DNA of 64,000 nucleotides from Lonicera japonica (lineage: Eukaryota > Streptophyta > Magnoliopsida > Dipsacales > Caprifoliaceae), in assembly GCA_021464415.1 (NCBI GenBank), contig CM038467.1, positions 23,778,011-23,842,010 on the forward strand, in the 5' to 3' direction. A program made the position numbers and the translations under genes. Every line of letters starts with the position of its first letter. Position 1 is the first letter of the stretch. Below are positions 11,537-25,892 of this stretch, piece after piece. Under the pieces are notes generated by a model, which was not told the origin of the DNA, searched no databases, and was given only the letters and a program-made list of their open reading frames with translations.

Positions 11537-12404
11537 TGAATTGAAATGAAGCTCTATTTTTTCTCCTCCTCCTCTGTCTTTCTCTGACTTAAAAAGGGTG
11601 TTGGCATATTCATCAGCACCGGCTCCGTTGCCTAATCACTGTAACGAAGTCCCCCGCCAAAAACAAAGAGTGCGAAGTGGAAATTTTCTGATAAGCACGC
11701 CGGCAGCAAAATCAGCTCCCATACGAGTACTCCTAGAAATTTTTTATTTTTTTTTTTTTAAGATTAAGACCAGTAGCTCCTAGAATTAGAGAGGCACCGT
11801 TTGTTATTGGGTTCACCTGTCTCATGAAAGAAATAATAACCGATTGGTTACGAATTTATTCAATGACTTGTTAGGACTGTTTTTTTTTTTTTTTAATAAA
11901 TTACTAGATCATGAAAGCTTTGCAACAATTTTAAGATGTATATATCTTTATCCTTATTTTTTATATAATAATTTTAGTTTTTCACTTGTTTTATTCTCGG
12001 ATATATTTTGTAAAAATATTATGTTCTTAACAAATATAATCGGGTTGTGTTTGAATAGAAGCAAAATTAATCTCGTTCGTTAAAATCTGATAAAAACTAA
12101 TACGAACTAAGTAATTAACTTATTGACAGATTTAACATAAGTATTAATCTCATTCTTTTTCTTTCTTTTTTAATCTTTCTTGTAAAACAAAAGTATTCTC
12201 CTTTTTCAAACTTAAAAGTAAAAAAAATATTAAAATAATTAAATTTAAAGAGTATATTAGAGGCCATTTGTTTTACACCTCCTAAAAATCCTTTCATACA
12301 CTTGAGAGGTAGAAACAATGTATTTGTTTTTGGTTGAATTTTCGTAGCTTATTTTAAAATTTGAGTCCAAGAAACTTCATCATTATTCATTTTTGCCTGA
12401 CCCA
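11537..12404. other. Intergenic DNA upstream of the small gene
   Basis: A CT-rich stretch just upstream of the ATG (11550-11590) may be its leader. The remainder is AT-rich with T runs and no gene. Confidence 0.35.
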
Positions 12405-13787
12405 AGTCTCGTTTGGTTCATAAATTTGAGAACTCAAGAAATAAAAGTCTTTCATTTCTTTTGTTTGATAAGCACAAATTCCGAAACACTTTCCTGACGG
12501 ATGGGAAAGTAAGGGGTAAAACAATTCCTCTCAAAACCCATGGGATTAATTTTTTCATATGATTTTCAGGCATTTATTACAAAAGATTTGGATAACAATA
12601 CCCTTAGGGTGTGTTTGATAGGCCATATTTTCCATGGAAAATATGGCTTTTCCACCCAAATTCCCACTTTTGTAGTGTTTGATTGCATTTATTTTCCATG
12701 GAGTCAAACTCCCACTTTTTTTACTATTCATGTACTTTTCCTTGTAAAGGTGGAAAATATTTTCTTTGGGGGGGTGGTTTTTATTTTCCAGGCAATTCGC
12801 ACAAAGACCGAGGCAATTAGCACCTAAAAAAAACTGTTTTTTGATCAAGTAAAATTGTTAGAAAAATAAAAAAAAAAAAAACTGTTTTAAAAAACACAGT
12901 TTTTTGATGAAGCAAAATTGTTCAAAAACCAAAAATTGTTTTCAAAAAATCTGTTTTTCACTGAAGTAAAATTGTTCAGAAATAAAAAAACTGTTTTTTG
13001 ATGAAGTAAGATCGTTAGAAAAAAAAACTGTTTTAAAAAAAAACAGTTTTTTGATGAAGTAAACTTGTTAAAAAAAACAAAAACTGTTTTAAAAAAAAAC
13101 TGTTTTTTGATGAAGCAAAATTGTTCAAAAACCAAAAATTGTTTTCAAAAAATCTGTTTTTCACTGAAGTAAAATTGTTCAAAAATAAAAAAACTGTTTA
13201 AAAAAAACAGTTTTTTGATGAAGTAAACTTGTTAAAAAAAAAACTGCTTTAAAAAAAAAACTGTTTTAAAAAAAACTAATTTTTGATGAAGTAAAATTGT
13301 TCAAAAATCAAAATACTATTTTTTGATTAAGTAAAATTAAAAAAAAAAAGAAACTGTTTTTAAAAAATCTGATTTTTTAGGTAAGTTCCATGTAAAAAAT
13401 ATACAAGTTCCATGGGAAAAGGTTCAAGTTCCACGGAAAATAATAGCTATCAAACAACAAAAGTTGGAAAAAGTTACAATTACCATAGAAAATAATGTCT
13501 ATCAAACACCAAAAGATGGAAAAGTACACTATTTTTCGGGTAGAAAATTAAGGCAATCAAACACATTTAATTGACATTTTTCATGCAACTCAATTCTAGG
13601 CAATTCAATTGCCTGGAACTTATTTTCTTTCCATACAAATTCCATGCTCGCAATCAAACGCGCCCTTACTTAAATACTTTCTATACTTTACCAAACACAA
13701 GAAAGAAAATTTGACAGGAAATTTAGTTTCCCACCTTCATGGAAAAACAAAGGAATTGATTTCTCTTCCGTGAACTAAGCGAGTCCT
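12405..13787. mobile_element. Nested MITE-like inverted-repeat elements
   Basis: The outer ends AGTCTCGTTTGGTTCA (12405-12420) and, in reverse, GGACTCGCTTAGTTCA (to about 13787) match at most positions. A second inner pair, TTAGGGTGTGTTTGATAG (12604-12621) and, in reverse, TAAGGGCGCGTTTGATTG (13651-13668), encloses a tandem repeat. The motif CTATCAAAC(A)CC/AAAAG recurs inside the right arm. There is no transposase. No clean target duplication was found for either pair. Confidence 0.5.
12835..13390. repeat. Degenerate tandem repeat with CTGTTTTTTGATGAAGTAAA core
   Basis: About ten units of TTTTTTGATGAAGTAAAATTG separated by A-rich spacers, every 40-60 bp. A higher-order period of about 202 bp is visible: the pair at 12900/12955 recurs at 13102/13157, including the variant TTTTTCACTGAAGTAAAATT. 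Open frames across it (Phe/Lys-rich) are an effect of the repeat. Confidence 0.75.
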
Positions 13788-16189
13788 AACTCCATCGGTA
13801 AAAAAGACAAGACAGTCAAAGCAATTATTTATATTATTAAAGTAATACACAATTTCAAAAATTTACAATATAATTTTTCATAGACAATTTAGAAACAGAA
13901 AACCCTAACTTTCTGACACTAATCTAGACAAAAACAAAATAAGAAAAAAAATTACAAATGACCTTATTGCCTGACCTTGAAATATAACAAAAAACAAACT
14001 CCAGACCCCCACAATGACCTATAAATCTTGCACTTCTTTATGTTACTAAACTGGTTTTTAATGAGTTAACCTAATAATAAAAATATCCATTTAGATTTAA
14101 GAAATCTCATATTCGGTCACACATACAGATGGAGGGTGGGATTTGGGGTGTTTGGGGAGGGGGAGGGGGGTTGGTTTATTCGTTATGTAAAAAAAAGCAA
14201 GAAGATTTAGAACTTCTCTCTCAAAAAAAAGAAAGAAAGATAAGATTTGGTGGTGTTTATTTTCATTATTTTGATTTCTGAGTAAACTCATATGTTAGTA
14301 CATTATTTAGTTTTCGTTTCATTTCAATATTTGGGCAGGGCCCAAAATTGGCTTGAAGCCCATGAAAAATGTGAAATGAGTTGGTTGTTCAATCTCGGGT
14401 CAAAAGTTAATGTTAAGAGTAAAATATACGGAGTACCTCTCATGTCCAAGTCATTTCACACTTAATAATGGGCATTATTACTGATGCCAGCTCACAGGCC
14501 TGATCGATTTAAGTTTTTTACTTTCTGGAAACGGATTTATAAGTAACTTCATCGGTGAACATGAACTAATAAAAATAGACTTTATTCTAGAAAGAATAAC
14601 CTTCTTTTTCAGTACTAGAATGTATAATCTTGTACTTAATTTATACTCTCGGGCTTTTACGATCCATTTTTGAGATGGAAATTTTAATGGATGCCGGTTT
14701 ATAACTTCTTTATTTAGATGTTGTCGTCCTTGTTATCTACCTCATAGTACTTGTCCTTTGATATTTGCCACTCACCCGGTTTTTGCCTCATAGTATTTAC
14801 CTCTGGTGAGAATTCAATTTCATAATACTAATATATGTTGCAATTTCGTTGTAGAATAAAATATTAAATAAGAATGGAAAAGAAAACCATCTTCAAGGGG
14901 GGGCGGAACCTTCAAAATAGTTTTAATTTGAGGTAAACCAAACCTCTATTGAAAGTCAAGAAGATTATGCAATTCTCAAAATATATTTCAACATAAAATT
15001 TACTAAATCAAAGAACAACTTAAATAGACAATTACAATAATTCAACTTCTCGACTAATTCCACTAGATAACCCATTATCCTAATCAAATAAGGGTGATTT
15101 TAAACCCATCCACATGTTTTGTCTGTACTTCCATGTTTCAAAGCTTTATTAAGTTTATCCACATTGGTCGTTACTTTCACCCACGTTTTGGGATAACTCC
15201 AGCATAACAACCTAATCTTATATTAACAAATTGAAGAGATAAATTAATTATTTAAATATTGGAGGTAAAGTACAGACGTAACATTTTATTTATTTTACAA
15301 GTGTTCGTATCAATTGGTATCAAAGTAGAAGGGGACTTGCTAGAGCTTCAAATGCTTGTCATCAAATACATGGAAACCCACTGAATGTTTAAAGTTTCTA
15401 CCATTAATATATTGTCAAGCCACCGGTTCCTATGATGCCGCTAGCCAAGGTGGTGGCAAAACTACCTTCTTTTCCACAGCTTCATCCTTTCGGTTTCCAT
15501 CGATCGAAAAGAAAAAAAAATCCTGTAAAATTCCTTCACAAGAAGAATGGAAGACAAAGTTAGGTTGTTAGTAGGAGCACATCTTATTTTCAATTAGAGC
15601 AAACCCAATCTAAGTAAAAAATCATTTTTACTTCCTTCGGTAAGGACACACCAAACACTAAATGAAAAATGTGATTTAATAATTTAGCAAGATATTTTAG
15701 TATCAAATCTTTTCGTCACAACAAGCTCCAATCCTACTGAATTTATCTAGGAAAAAGTTTTTAATTTTTCATGGTCAGAAGCTGGATTGCAAAAAAAAAA
15801 TGTATTTTTCCCTTCTATGTACTCCAAGTAATTATACATACCTACAACATAACCTACACAAAGAAAATTTGCATCCACGCTATAAAATCAACTATGAGAA
15901 AAATTGATATTTGGAAATGGACATAACATTTCAATAATAAAGAATAACATTATTTACGGATTCAAAAAACAACATAGTTAGAATTGGGGACACTAAAATA
16001 AGAGACAATCAACACTAGAAGAAAGTAGAAAAAGAAAAAAAAAAAAAAAAGATTTTCTCAAAGTGACCGAGAAAGTGCTTTTATTAAAATAAATTTTTTT
16101 TTTTCCAAAATCTAGATGTGCCCTTGTTAAAATATCTAATTAAAAATTTGGTGTGGCCCTACTAATTAACAACCACAAAGTTATGCTCG
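13788..16189. other. AT-rich intergenic DNA with possible retroelement scraps
   Basis: No gene recognised. ATTGGTATCAAAG at about 15313-15325 resembles the primer-binding site of copia elements (TGGTATCAGAGC), but no LTR could be matched to it. Confidence 0.3.
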
Positions 16190-16448
16190 CGAATTTCATT
16201 GCGAAAGGAAGACACGCCCTCCCATTGCAGCGGGGAAGGGCTCTTCCACGAGTGAAAGAAACTTGTTCTCGAGCCTTTCAATTAATTTCCACTAATCTTA
16301 CATCGGACTCAACATCTTTAATTTGATCAGTTTCTTTTATCAATGGAAAAGGGGATGCTTCGTGTGGGATCCCGGAATTAATTTTGAGAGCGTACGTCAA
16401 GTTCTGAAATAAACCTTGAGGACAAGATGTTTCTCAAAGTGTTGGGAA
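16190..16448 (+). pseudogene. Ty3/gypsy polyprotein C-terminal relic
   Basis: Short in-frame pieces such as GDAS and NLEDKMFLKV, split by frameshifts and stops, match the usual last part of plant Ty3/gypsy polyproteins (an ATWE-like motif, then LEDKV-L-GG). It runs directly into the adjacent LTR (GGGAATGTTACG), as in gypsy elements. Only the last few dozen codons survive. Confidence 0.5.
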
Positions 16449-16709
16449 TGTTACGTCCCTACTTTTAAGTTTAATATTTAAATAATTAATATATCTCTTT
16501 AATTTGTTAATATAATTAGGTTGTTATGATGGTGATTTTAGCGTCGAGGTCTCCTAGTTTATAGGATTATTGAGATATTTTAGATAGTTGATTAAGATAA
16601 TGGAGTATCTAGTGAAATTAGTGGAGAATTTGAATGATTTGAATTGTCTATTTAAATTATTCCCCCCTCATTTTTATTTAATATTTTATTTTACGACGAG
16701 ATCGTAACA
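16449..16709 (+). repeat. Ty3/gypsy 3' LTR
   Basis: The 261-bp segment starts TGTTACG and ends CGTAACA, a perfect 7-bp terminal inverted repeat with TG...CA ends, directly after the polyprotein relic. No second LTR or target duplication was found in the window, so this is the 3' end of a truncated element. Confidence 0.55.
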
Positions 16710-16743
16710 CATAATCATGACCGAGTCATGAATGGTACACAGA

Positions 16744-16770
16744 ATATATATATATATATATATATATATC
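16744..16770. repeat. (TA)n microsatellite
   Basis: About 26 bp of alternating TA. Similar runs occur near 24150, 25100, 25860, 27890, 29480, 30000, 32570 and 42795. Confidence 0.9.
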
Positions 16771-17144
16771 CGCCCCTACTTTTAGCATTTTTCAATAACA
16801 AAGCCTTTTTCTAAACCCGCCATATAATTAAGGGTGGAGCCAGTTACTTGACCGCGGAAAGTAACTATAGTAATAGTTAAAAGAAATTTAATTAAGGGGA
16901 GACAAAATTAATTTTAACTATATATCATTTTTTCTTTCAAAATTTATGGAGGCAAAATAATTAACGTATGCATATATATAATCAGATCACAGTCTGTGCA
17001 CGTATTTTTTTTTTTTTTTTTTTTTGTTTTATTATAATTTATCTCCAGTGTAGTCAATTAGTGATATTCGTACTTATACTGAAATATAATCATATAATCA
17101 GCAACATTGTCGGCTTTATATTTTAAATTTAAGCTTAATCTTGA

Positions 17145-18078
17145 TTATTAAATAAGTTTTAATTTATATCTGTTGGGTCCTAAGCTTTAGAAGTAAATCT
17201 AGAGTGAAGTATCATAGAAAGAAAATTTGGGTTTGAAAAGTCCAAACCTAGACGCAAACAAGATAAGTCTAAGGAAAAGGGAAAAAAAATAACTTAGAAA
17301 CTAAGTTGAAAAACCTCGGACCAAAACAAACACAAACAAGAAAAGAAAAAGTAAAGGAAAATATAACAATGCTTCTTAGCAGGTCACAAATGATAATCCT
17401 TTGCCAGCTCTGAAGTCGAGTCCAACTTCTTAGCAATCTGAGTTGATTTAGTAACTTGAATAGCCATTTGAATCTCAGTCATTTTATGCTCCACACAGTG
17501 AACCTTCTTTTATGAGCTTTTGAAACCATTGTAGTAAAACTATCATCAGCCGAAGAGGAAGCAACTGCCTCCCTGCTCGAAGAAGTATCCAATGAAAATG
17601 GAACTTCAATAGGAGATGCAGTATCTGTGGGAGGAACCTGGGTAGCTGAGATCGTAGCATCAGGAATGGCAAATTCAGCCACAAACTCATACTCATTACC
17701 ATCCTCCTCGTCTTCCTCATAGTAGTCGTCTAAATGATCATCATTAGGGGACTTAAGAGGACTCAACTGCATGCAAACACCATCAGAATTCTTCGTAAAA
17801 GTGGGACTAGCCTGAATAACTTGAACACATGACTGCCTAGGAACCGAAGGCACTGTGCTCTGGAGGGAACATTGAGCATACTGAACTTGCAAAACATCTC
17901 TTGAACCAAATACTGAGGCTGATGCACCTATCAAATCCAAGTCAAAAACAATACTCGTAGTACCCATAATTGAAGTTCCCGAAACCATCTCAGAAATCAG
18001 CTGCGTAACCACTGAAGTATCAATAATACTGAACTTAAAACTACCTGGATCCTTATTAAATGAGTTTTAATTTATATC
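17145..18078 (-). mobile_element. 882-bp insertion flanked by 26-bp direct repeats
   Basis: TTATTAAATAAGTTTTAATT continuing to TATATC at 17145-17170 recurs at 18053-18078 with one mismatch (A to G), bracketing 17171-18052. The minus-strand open frame runs right up to the 18052 boundary and has no start, as in a 5'-truncated retrotransposed copy. The presumed 3' end (17171) has no poly-A. No terminal inverted repeats or LTRs were seen. Confidence 0.55.
17479..18052 (-). pseudogene. 5'-truncated open frame of unknown, probably retroelement, origin
   Basis: The frame enters from the insertion boundary (DPGSFKFSIIDTSVVTQLIS) and runs to TGA at 17479, about 190 codons. It has an acidic centre (DDYYEEDEEDGNEYEF), Ser/Thr-rich stretches and ends FTTMVSKAHKRRFTVWSIK. 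A shift of frame just before the stop opens MTEIQMAIQVTK and ends KDYHL*, suggesting a frameshift near the end. Composition recalls the linker parts of plant LINE ORF1 proteins, but no zinc knuckle is present and I do not recognise it. Confidence 0.4.
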
Positions 18079-19930
18079 ATTTGATCGAATCCGTTAATGA
18101 TCAGAACTCAAACCAAGCCTTTGCCGCGCAAACAACTCAATTCATTTCCACCCCTACATTAGAGAGTAGAAAAGAAATATTATCCCTTTTTCTTTTGGTA
18201 TAGGTAGTTTACCAACTTTTCTCTTTTATGTCGAGGACACTTTTTCTTTTTTGAACTTTTGGATTTTCTTTTGGCATATGTACTGAATTCTTAATGTTTA
18301 TTGCCATTTTTTTTCTGGATAGACATTTAAGTTGCAAAATTTTTATTTAAGGAATACTGAATATGTTTATATTTGAAAATTTTACCCTCATTTTTGTTGG
18401 TGCATTTATACCTCATATATGACATGAAAAATAGTAAGGGCAATCTCAGAATAAGACTTCAATAAGCGTAGCATTAACAGAATAAGTTACGGGAATTAAT
18501 GCAAAAACAAATATTACTTCTTAGGTTCCCCTTAATAGCAAGATGGAAAATAATAGCAAAAACAATTAATTTTTGTGAGAAGTCGAAAAATGAACTGAGT
18601 GATGCAATGAGATGTTATTACTTTTTTCATTTTTTTCATGATTTTAGAAAAACATTTCCACAAAAAATAATGAAGCATAGATGACATCTACTCAAAAAAA
18701 TAAACATAAAATGGCCGGAGACTATCTCATCACAACACTCAACTTTCAAACTTCCAGCAAAATGAATTTCATTCACTATCATTTCAAACTTCTTAATAAA
18801 CAAACCCTTAATTAATGGTACGCAGATGAACTCCATTTAATATCAGAAAGAAAATAAAAACAAACACCTTTTACTTAGTCAGGTTTCCCTAAATTTAACT
18901 AATTAATTTCAAGATCTACATTTAATTCCATAAACCAATTAAATACAAATATTTACAACGAAAAACTATTACAACGTGCCTATATATCATGGAAGACAAA
19001 TGACAATGCCAGTTAAGTGCTCTAGTTTTATATGTTGTTGAGTCTTACGACGTACATTAAAGAACTCACATGCGCGCAACCTCATTAATTACACAGAAGT
19101 ACAAAAACTATTATACAATACAAAACAAATTCAATTTAAAATATCGATCAAATTAAGTATCCCAGATTTAGCTGAAGAGGCGGAAAAAAAAAAGGCATAC
19201 GATTAGCCTGTAATCTATATGTATGTCAACCTATCTTTTAACAAAGTTCCATTCAGATTCTCACATGGAGAATTTCCATTCTGCTTATCTCTACTTGAGG
19301 AGAGAGATAAATCCAAGAACCCAAATTTAATTTGGTACCACTATAGGAGAAAATATTATTTAGTTCCGGAGTAAAGCGTTCAAATTTTACGTGATACTTC
19401 TGTCTCAATAAGGACATCATGGGGGGAGCACATTATCCATATATATTGTTCTTCACCTATTTTCTCTTTAACTTTAGAGAATTATAAATGCACACAAAGA
19501 CTTAACAAAAAGTTTATTCCATGAATTAATCTGAAAACTTTTAATGTATATATTATTGGGTCAACTTGTAGTTAATTGTACGCCTAACCCATAAAATTTT
19601 ACCTGGTCGTTTTGTGGAATGAGTTCTTTGTGAAGTCTTTATGCGTCCATATAACTCTTAATTAATTTATCGTCCTTTTAAAAACTAAGGTAGGATAACA
19701 TTTCATTTTTATTAGAGAAGCATTAACGCCACTAAAACAATTGACAGTGATTTAACATTGCAGTGATTTTAATGCATCCGATAAGCAAATGAAATAGTTA
19801 TCGTAACTTAAGTTTTAAGAAAGCAATAAATTTATACTTCTCATTGAATACGAAATATCACGTAAGTAAATACAACATATGTGTCACTAAAAGTGCTAAA
19901 TGCACCCGCCCCTAGATCGAGGAGAGAGAA
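18079..19930. other. Intergenic DNA downstream of the WRKY gene
   Basis: AT-rich; no gene or clear transposon seen. It should contain the WRKY 3' untranslated region near 19700-19930. Confidence 0.4.
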
Positions 19931-22927
<2,997 letters not shown>

Positions 22928-23024
22928 TCAAGGCAATCTTTACACACTCTTTTACTTTCTCTCTCTCTCACATGACAAAGAAAGAGGAGAGAGAGAGTAT
23001 ATACTACTGCTTTTGAGGCACAGA

Positions 23025-23087
23025 AGTCAATTCACTCGTCTAAAAGACATATAATTAGAAACACAAGGACGCATCTAAGTTTTGACT
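23025..23087 (-). promoter_or_regulatory. Two W-boxes upstream of the WRKY gene
   Basis: TTGACT occurs on the minus strand at 23030-23025 and on the plus strand at 23082-23087, about 100-160 bp upstream of the ATG. TTGAC(C/T) is the WRKY binding site, so auto- or cross-regulation is plausible. A GA/CT-rich tract at 22955-22998 is probably leader. Confidence 0.45.
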
Positions 23088-23089
23088 TT

Positions 23090-24029
23090 AATATATTTTG
23101 GATCCTTAAATAACTTCAACTCTCTAATTTACACATATTTTTTCCTATCTAACCAGAATAATTTGATGGGCACCCCCTTCTATTTTTGTATTGGGGTTAA
23201 CTTATGGATGATGAATGGACAATATTGTCCCTCAGAATCATGACTTTTCTATGCTTCAAGAGGGTATTTTTGGAACAAAAACTTGCTCGTGCACATATAA
23301 ACTAGATCGGGATGTGAAAGCAATTTATTTCTCAACTACATTAACTGTGTATGATTATAACCATTTTCCTATCTTTTAATATTAAATGTTGAATTTTAAT
23401 CATATTAAATTATATATTAAGAGGTTGAATTCAGTAATAAGAGGTGAAACCAAACACCAACTATAATCTTTTTCCCTTGGAATTAAATAGGAAACAAAAT
23501 GTTAATCTAGCTATTGTTCCAAGAAACTCAAAGGTATTATATACGTGCAAAAATCAAATATTCTAAGATCAAATGGACAATGACTTCATTTATTAATTTC
23601 TACATTGTGGAAAAAAGATTAGAAAAAATAAAAGAAAGATGAAGACAATGCGAAGTTATAAATGCAAGTTAATTAAATCAGAACAACGTTTATTTTAGTA
23701 AATATAACTTAAATATAAAAAAAAATGATTTCTAAAATAATTGAAAGTAATAAAAGAGTTGGTGATATGATGATTTGGTTATGGAATATGAGACCCGTAC
23801 GAAACCCTAGAAAAGAAGAGAGCCTTGGGATCGGATCTTGAAATTGTCAACTTAATTAACTACCGCTTTCCACTCTTTATGATTGAAAACTAATTGTTTA
23901 TTTTATTTTTTTAATTGTAGTTAAGTTATCTCAATCACACCACCCATGTTAACTTGCAAGACTAAAATTAACGATTAGTTTATATATATTAGTTAAACTA
24001 TAAAGAGTAATTAATAGATGAATATTATT
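23090..24029. other. Intergenic DNA upstream of the WRKY gene
   Basis: AT-rich promoter-distal DNA; no gene seen. Confidence 0.4.
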
Positions 24030-24280
24030 ATGAAATTTTTTAGAGATATCTATATACCTAATAGATCACCCCCAACAAATTTCATAAAAATATTCAATCT
24101 ATAAGTTGACGAGATAATTATCAAAAATTTCAACAAGCAAATCTACATACATATATATATATATATATCCATTTTTCAATACACTTATTTCTTGGTTGAA
24201 TTTTTTATGAAATTTAGTGGAGGTGATCTACACTTTATATAGATCATCTATACAAATTTTCATGAAATTTTTTTTATATA
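24030..24280. repeat. Two hairpin-family repeats (copies 1 and 2)
   Basis: At about 24030-24125 and 24195-24280. Each is an imperfect palindrome: an arm like GAATTTTTTATGAAATTTAG, a centre containing GATCTA...TAGATC, then the inverse arm ATTTCATGAAATTT. They belong to the family described at 25593 and 32037. Confidence 0.55.
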
Positions 24281-24506
24281 TTTACCCCTCCAAAAGCAAA
24301 TCTCTTTTTTTTATTATTAAAGTGAAGGATCCCTTTTTATAGCATTACTATATATATATATATATGATAGTATTAACGTGAGCCCTAAGGGTACATAATA
24401 AGAACCTAAATATAGAAAGATAAAACCACAACATGCATTAAATGATGCACAAATTCTCATGCAATACCTAATTATTTCCATTTATAACATACTTATCATG
24501 TCCTAA

Positions 24507-24918
24507 TTAGAGCATCTCCAATGAAATAATCAAAATGATTTTTGATTATCTATTTAGTAAATTGTTAAAGTTAATAATGTAGACCTTCCCAATGGCTATT
24601 TTTTCTCAATAACCAAATTTGTAGGGTCCATTATATTGTTGACCACAAATTAATCAATTTGAATTTTGTTTCAAAAGAAAAAAAGAGGAAAATATTATAT
24701 AAATTTGAAAAGATTCTCTTTTAGCCAATAGTATTAATGGGTCCCTCATTTTAGTTATTGAAGAAAGTTATTAACTTTGATTATAAAAGGATCAAATTTG
24801 GTTATTAGTTAAATGGTTGTTAAAATTTAATTATATCCATTAGAGGTATTGTTTTTAATCAACATTATTAAAATTGATTATAATTGTTATTTTGATTATA
24901 TCATTGGAGATACTCTAA
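24507..24918. mobile_element. MITE with GAGCATCTCCAATG ends
   Basis: The left end TTAGAGCATCTCCAATGAAA and right end, in reverse, TTAGAGTATCTCCAATGATA are near-perfect inverted repeats that continue with ATAATCAAAAT. Length 412 bp, AT-rich, no coding capacity. A GAGCATCTCCAA-like terminus is very widespread in plant MITEs. Flanks share only TA/TTA, so the superfamily is left open. Confidence 0.75.
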
Positions 24919-25592
24919 AGGCACATATTAACATTACTCATATAATATATATTTATATACATATAGGCATGCATTTATTTCCTCGAACCGGTGGTTGATT
25001 AATAAAGATTGAGGGTTGCGATGTTATATATAGCTTAATTGTTTGTTAAGAGGGGGTTTAGTTTTGGCTTCAACCAACCATCATGATTTTGATGTATGTA
25101 TATATATATATATATATATAAATGTGCATTACACACTATATACTATATTTGTGAGGTATTGGAGATCCCTTTTTGTAGGCTTTTTAACTATATTAAAGAC
25201 TAATTGTACTTAAGAAGATAATTAAAATAATCTAGCTATAAACTAATAATCTTGTGTAGTATAGTAATAATGCTAATTGACATCACTTATCAAGATCGAT
25301 GAGAAGAGTCATGGGTTTGATCAAACCCACAGTTATCATAAAAAAAATCACAAAAACGGTATACGTACACAAAGCAAGTAGTACGCAAAATACATTTTTG
25401 ACGTAATTTCTCATTAAAGAAGGATTGAAAGATCTCGAGCAGTGATTACAAAATTCATAATAGCATGCTTAATTAACTTACGGTTAAAAAAAATTGTTTC
25501 GAAGTTTAAAAACAAAATCAACAATGAGTGATCTAAATATTTGCTAATTGCTGGTTATCTATATATGGAAAATTTCAAGTAAGTACCTTAAC

Positions 25593-25848
25593 TTAAGGTC
25601 CTTATTTACGGACTTGCCCTTTTGACACGCTTCCCGATTGATTTTTTGATATTAAAGTGTGTAGAACGAGCATAGGATTGAAAAATTCGAAGAAATAGAT
25701 TATAATGTCCGTTAACTACTTCCCGGTTGAATTTTTTGATGAAATTTGGTGGAAATGTTATACACACGATGAAGAACTCCCCACCAAATTTCATCAAAAA
25801 TTCCATCGAGAAGCGTGTCAAAATAAAGTCCGTAAATAAGGACCTTAA
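25593..25848. mobile_element. Hairpin-type MITE (hairpin family copy 3)
   Basis: A 256-bp element with perfect 23-bp inverted ends beginning TTAAGGTCCTTATTTACGG. Inner arms continue the match: GACACGCTTCCCGATTGA against GACACGCTTCTCGATGGA, and the central part contains GAATTTTTTGATGAAATTTG and its inverse. The whole element could fold into one long hairpin. It is the best preserved member of a family with members at 24030 and 32037-32715. Confidence 0.8.
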
Positions 25849-25854
25849 TTAATC

Positions 25855-25856
<2 letters not shown>

Positions 25857-25889
<33 letters not shown>
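25857..25889. repeat. (AT)n microsatellite
   Basis: About 32 bp of uninterrupted AT beside the hairpin MITE. Confidence 0.9.

Positions 25890-25892
<3 letters not shown>

Noticed and set aside
12887..13135. Phe/Lys/Asn-rich minus-strand frame
   Set aside because: Created by the degenerate TTTTTTGATGAAGTAAA tandem repeat; no start context and no family.
15300..15571. Copia element remnant starting at a PBS-like ATTGGTATCAAAG
   Set aside because: No LTR end, gag motif or partner LTR could be recognised; kept only as a weak note.
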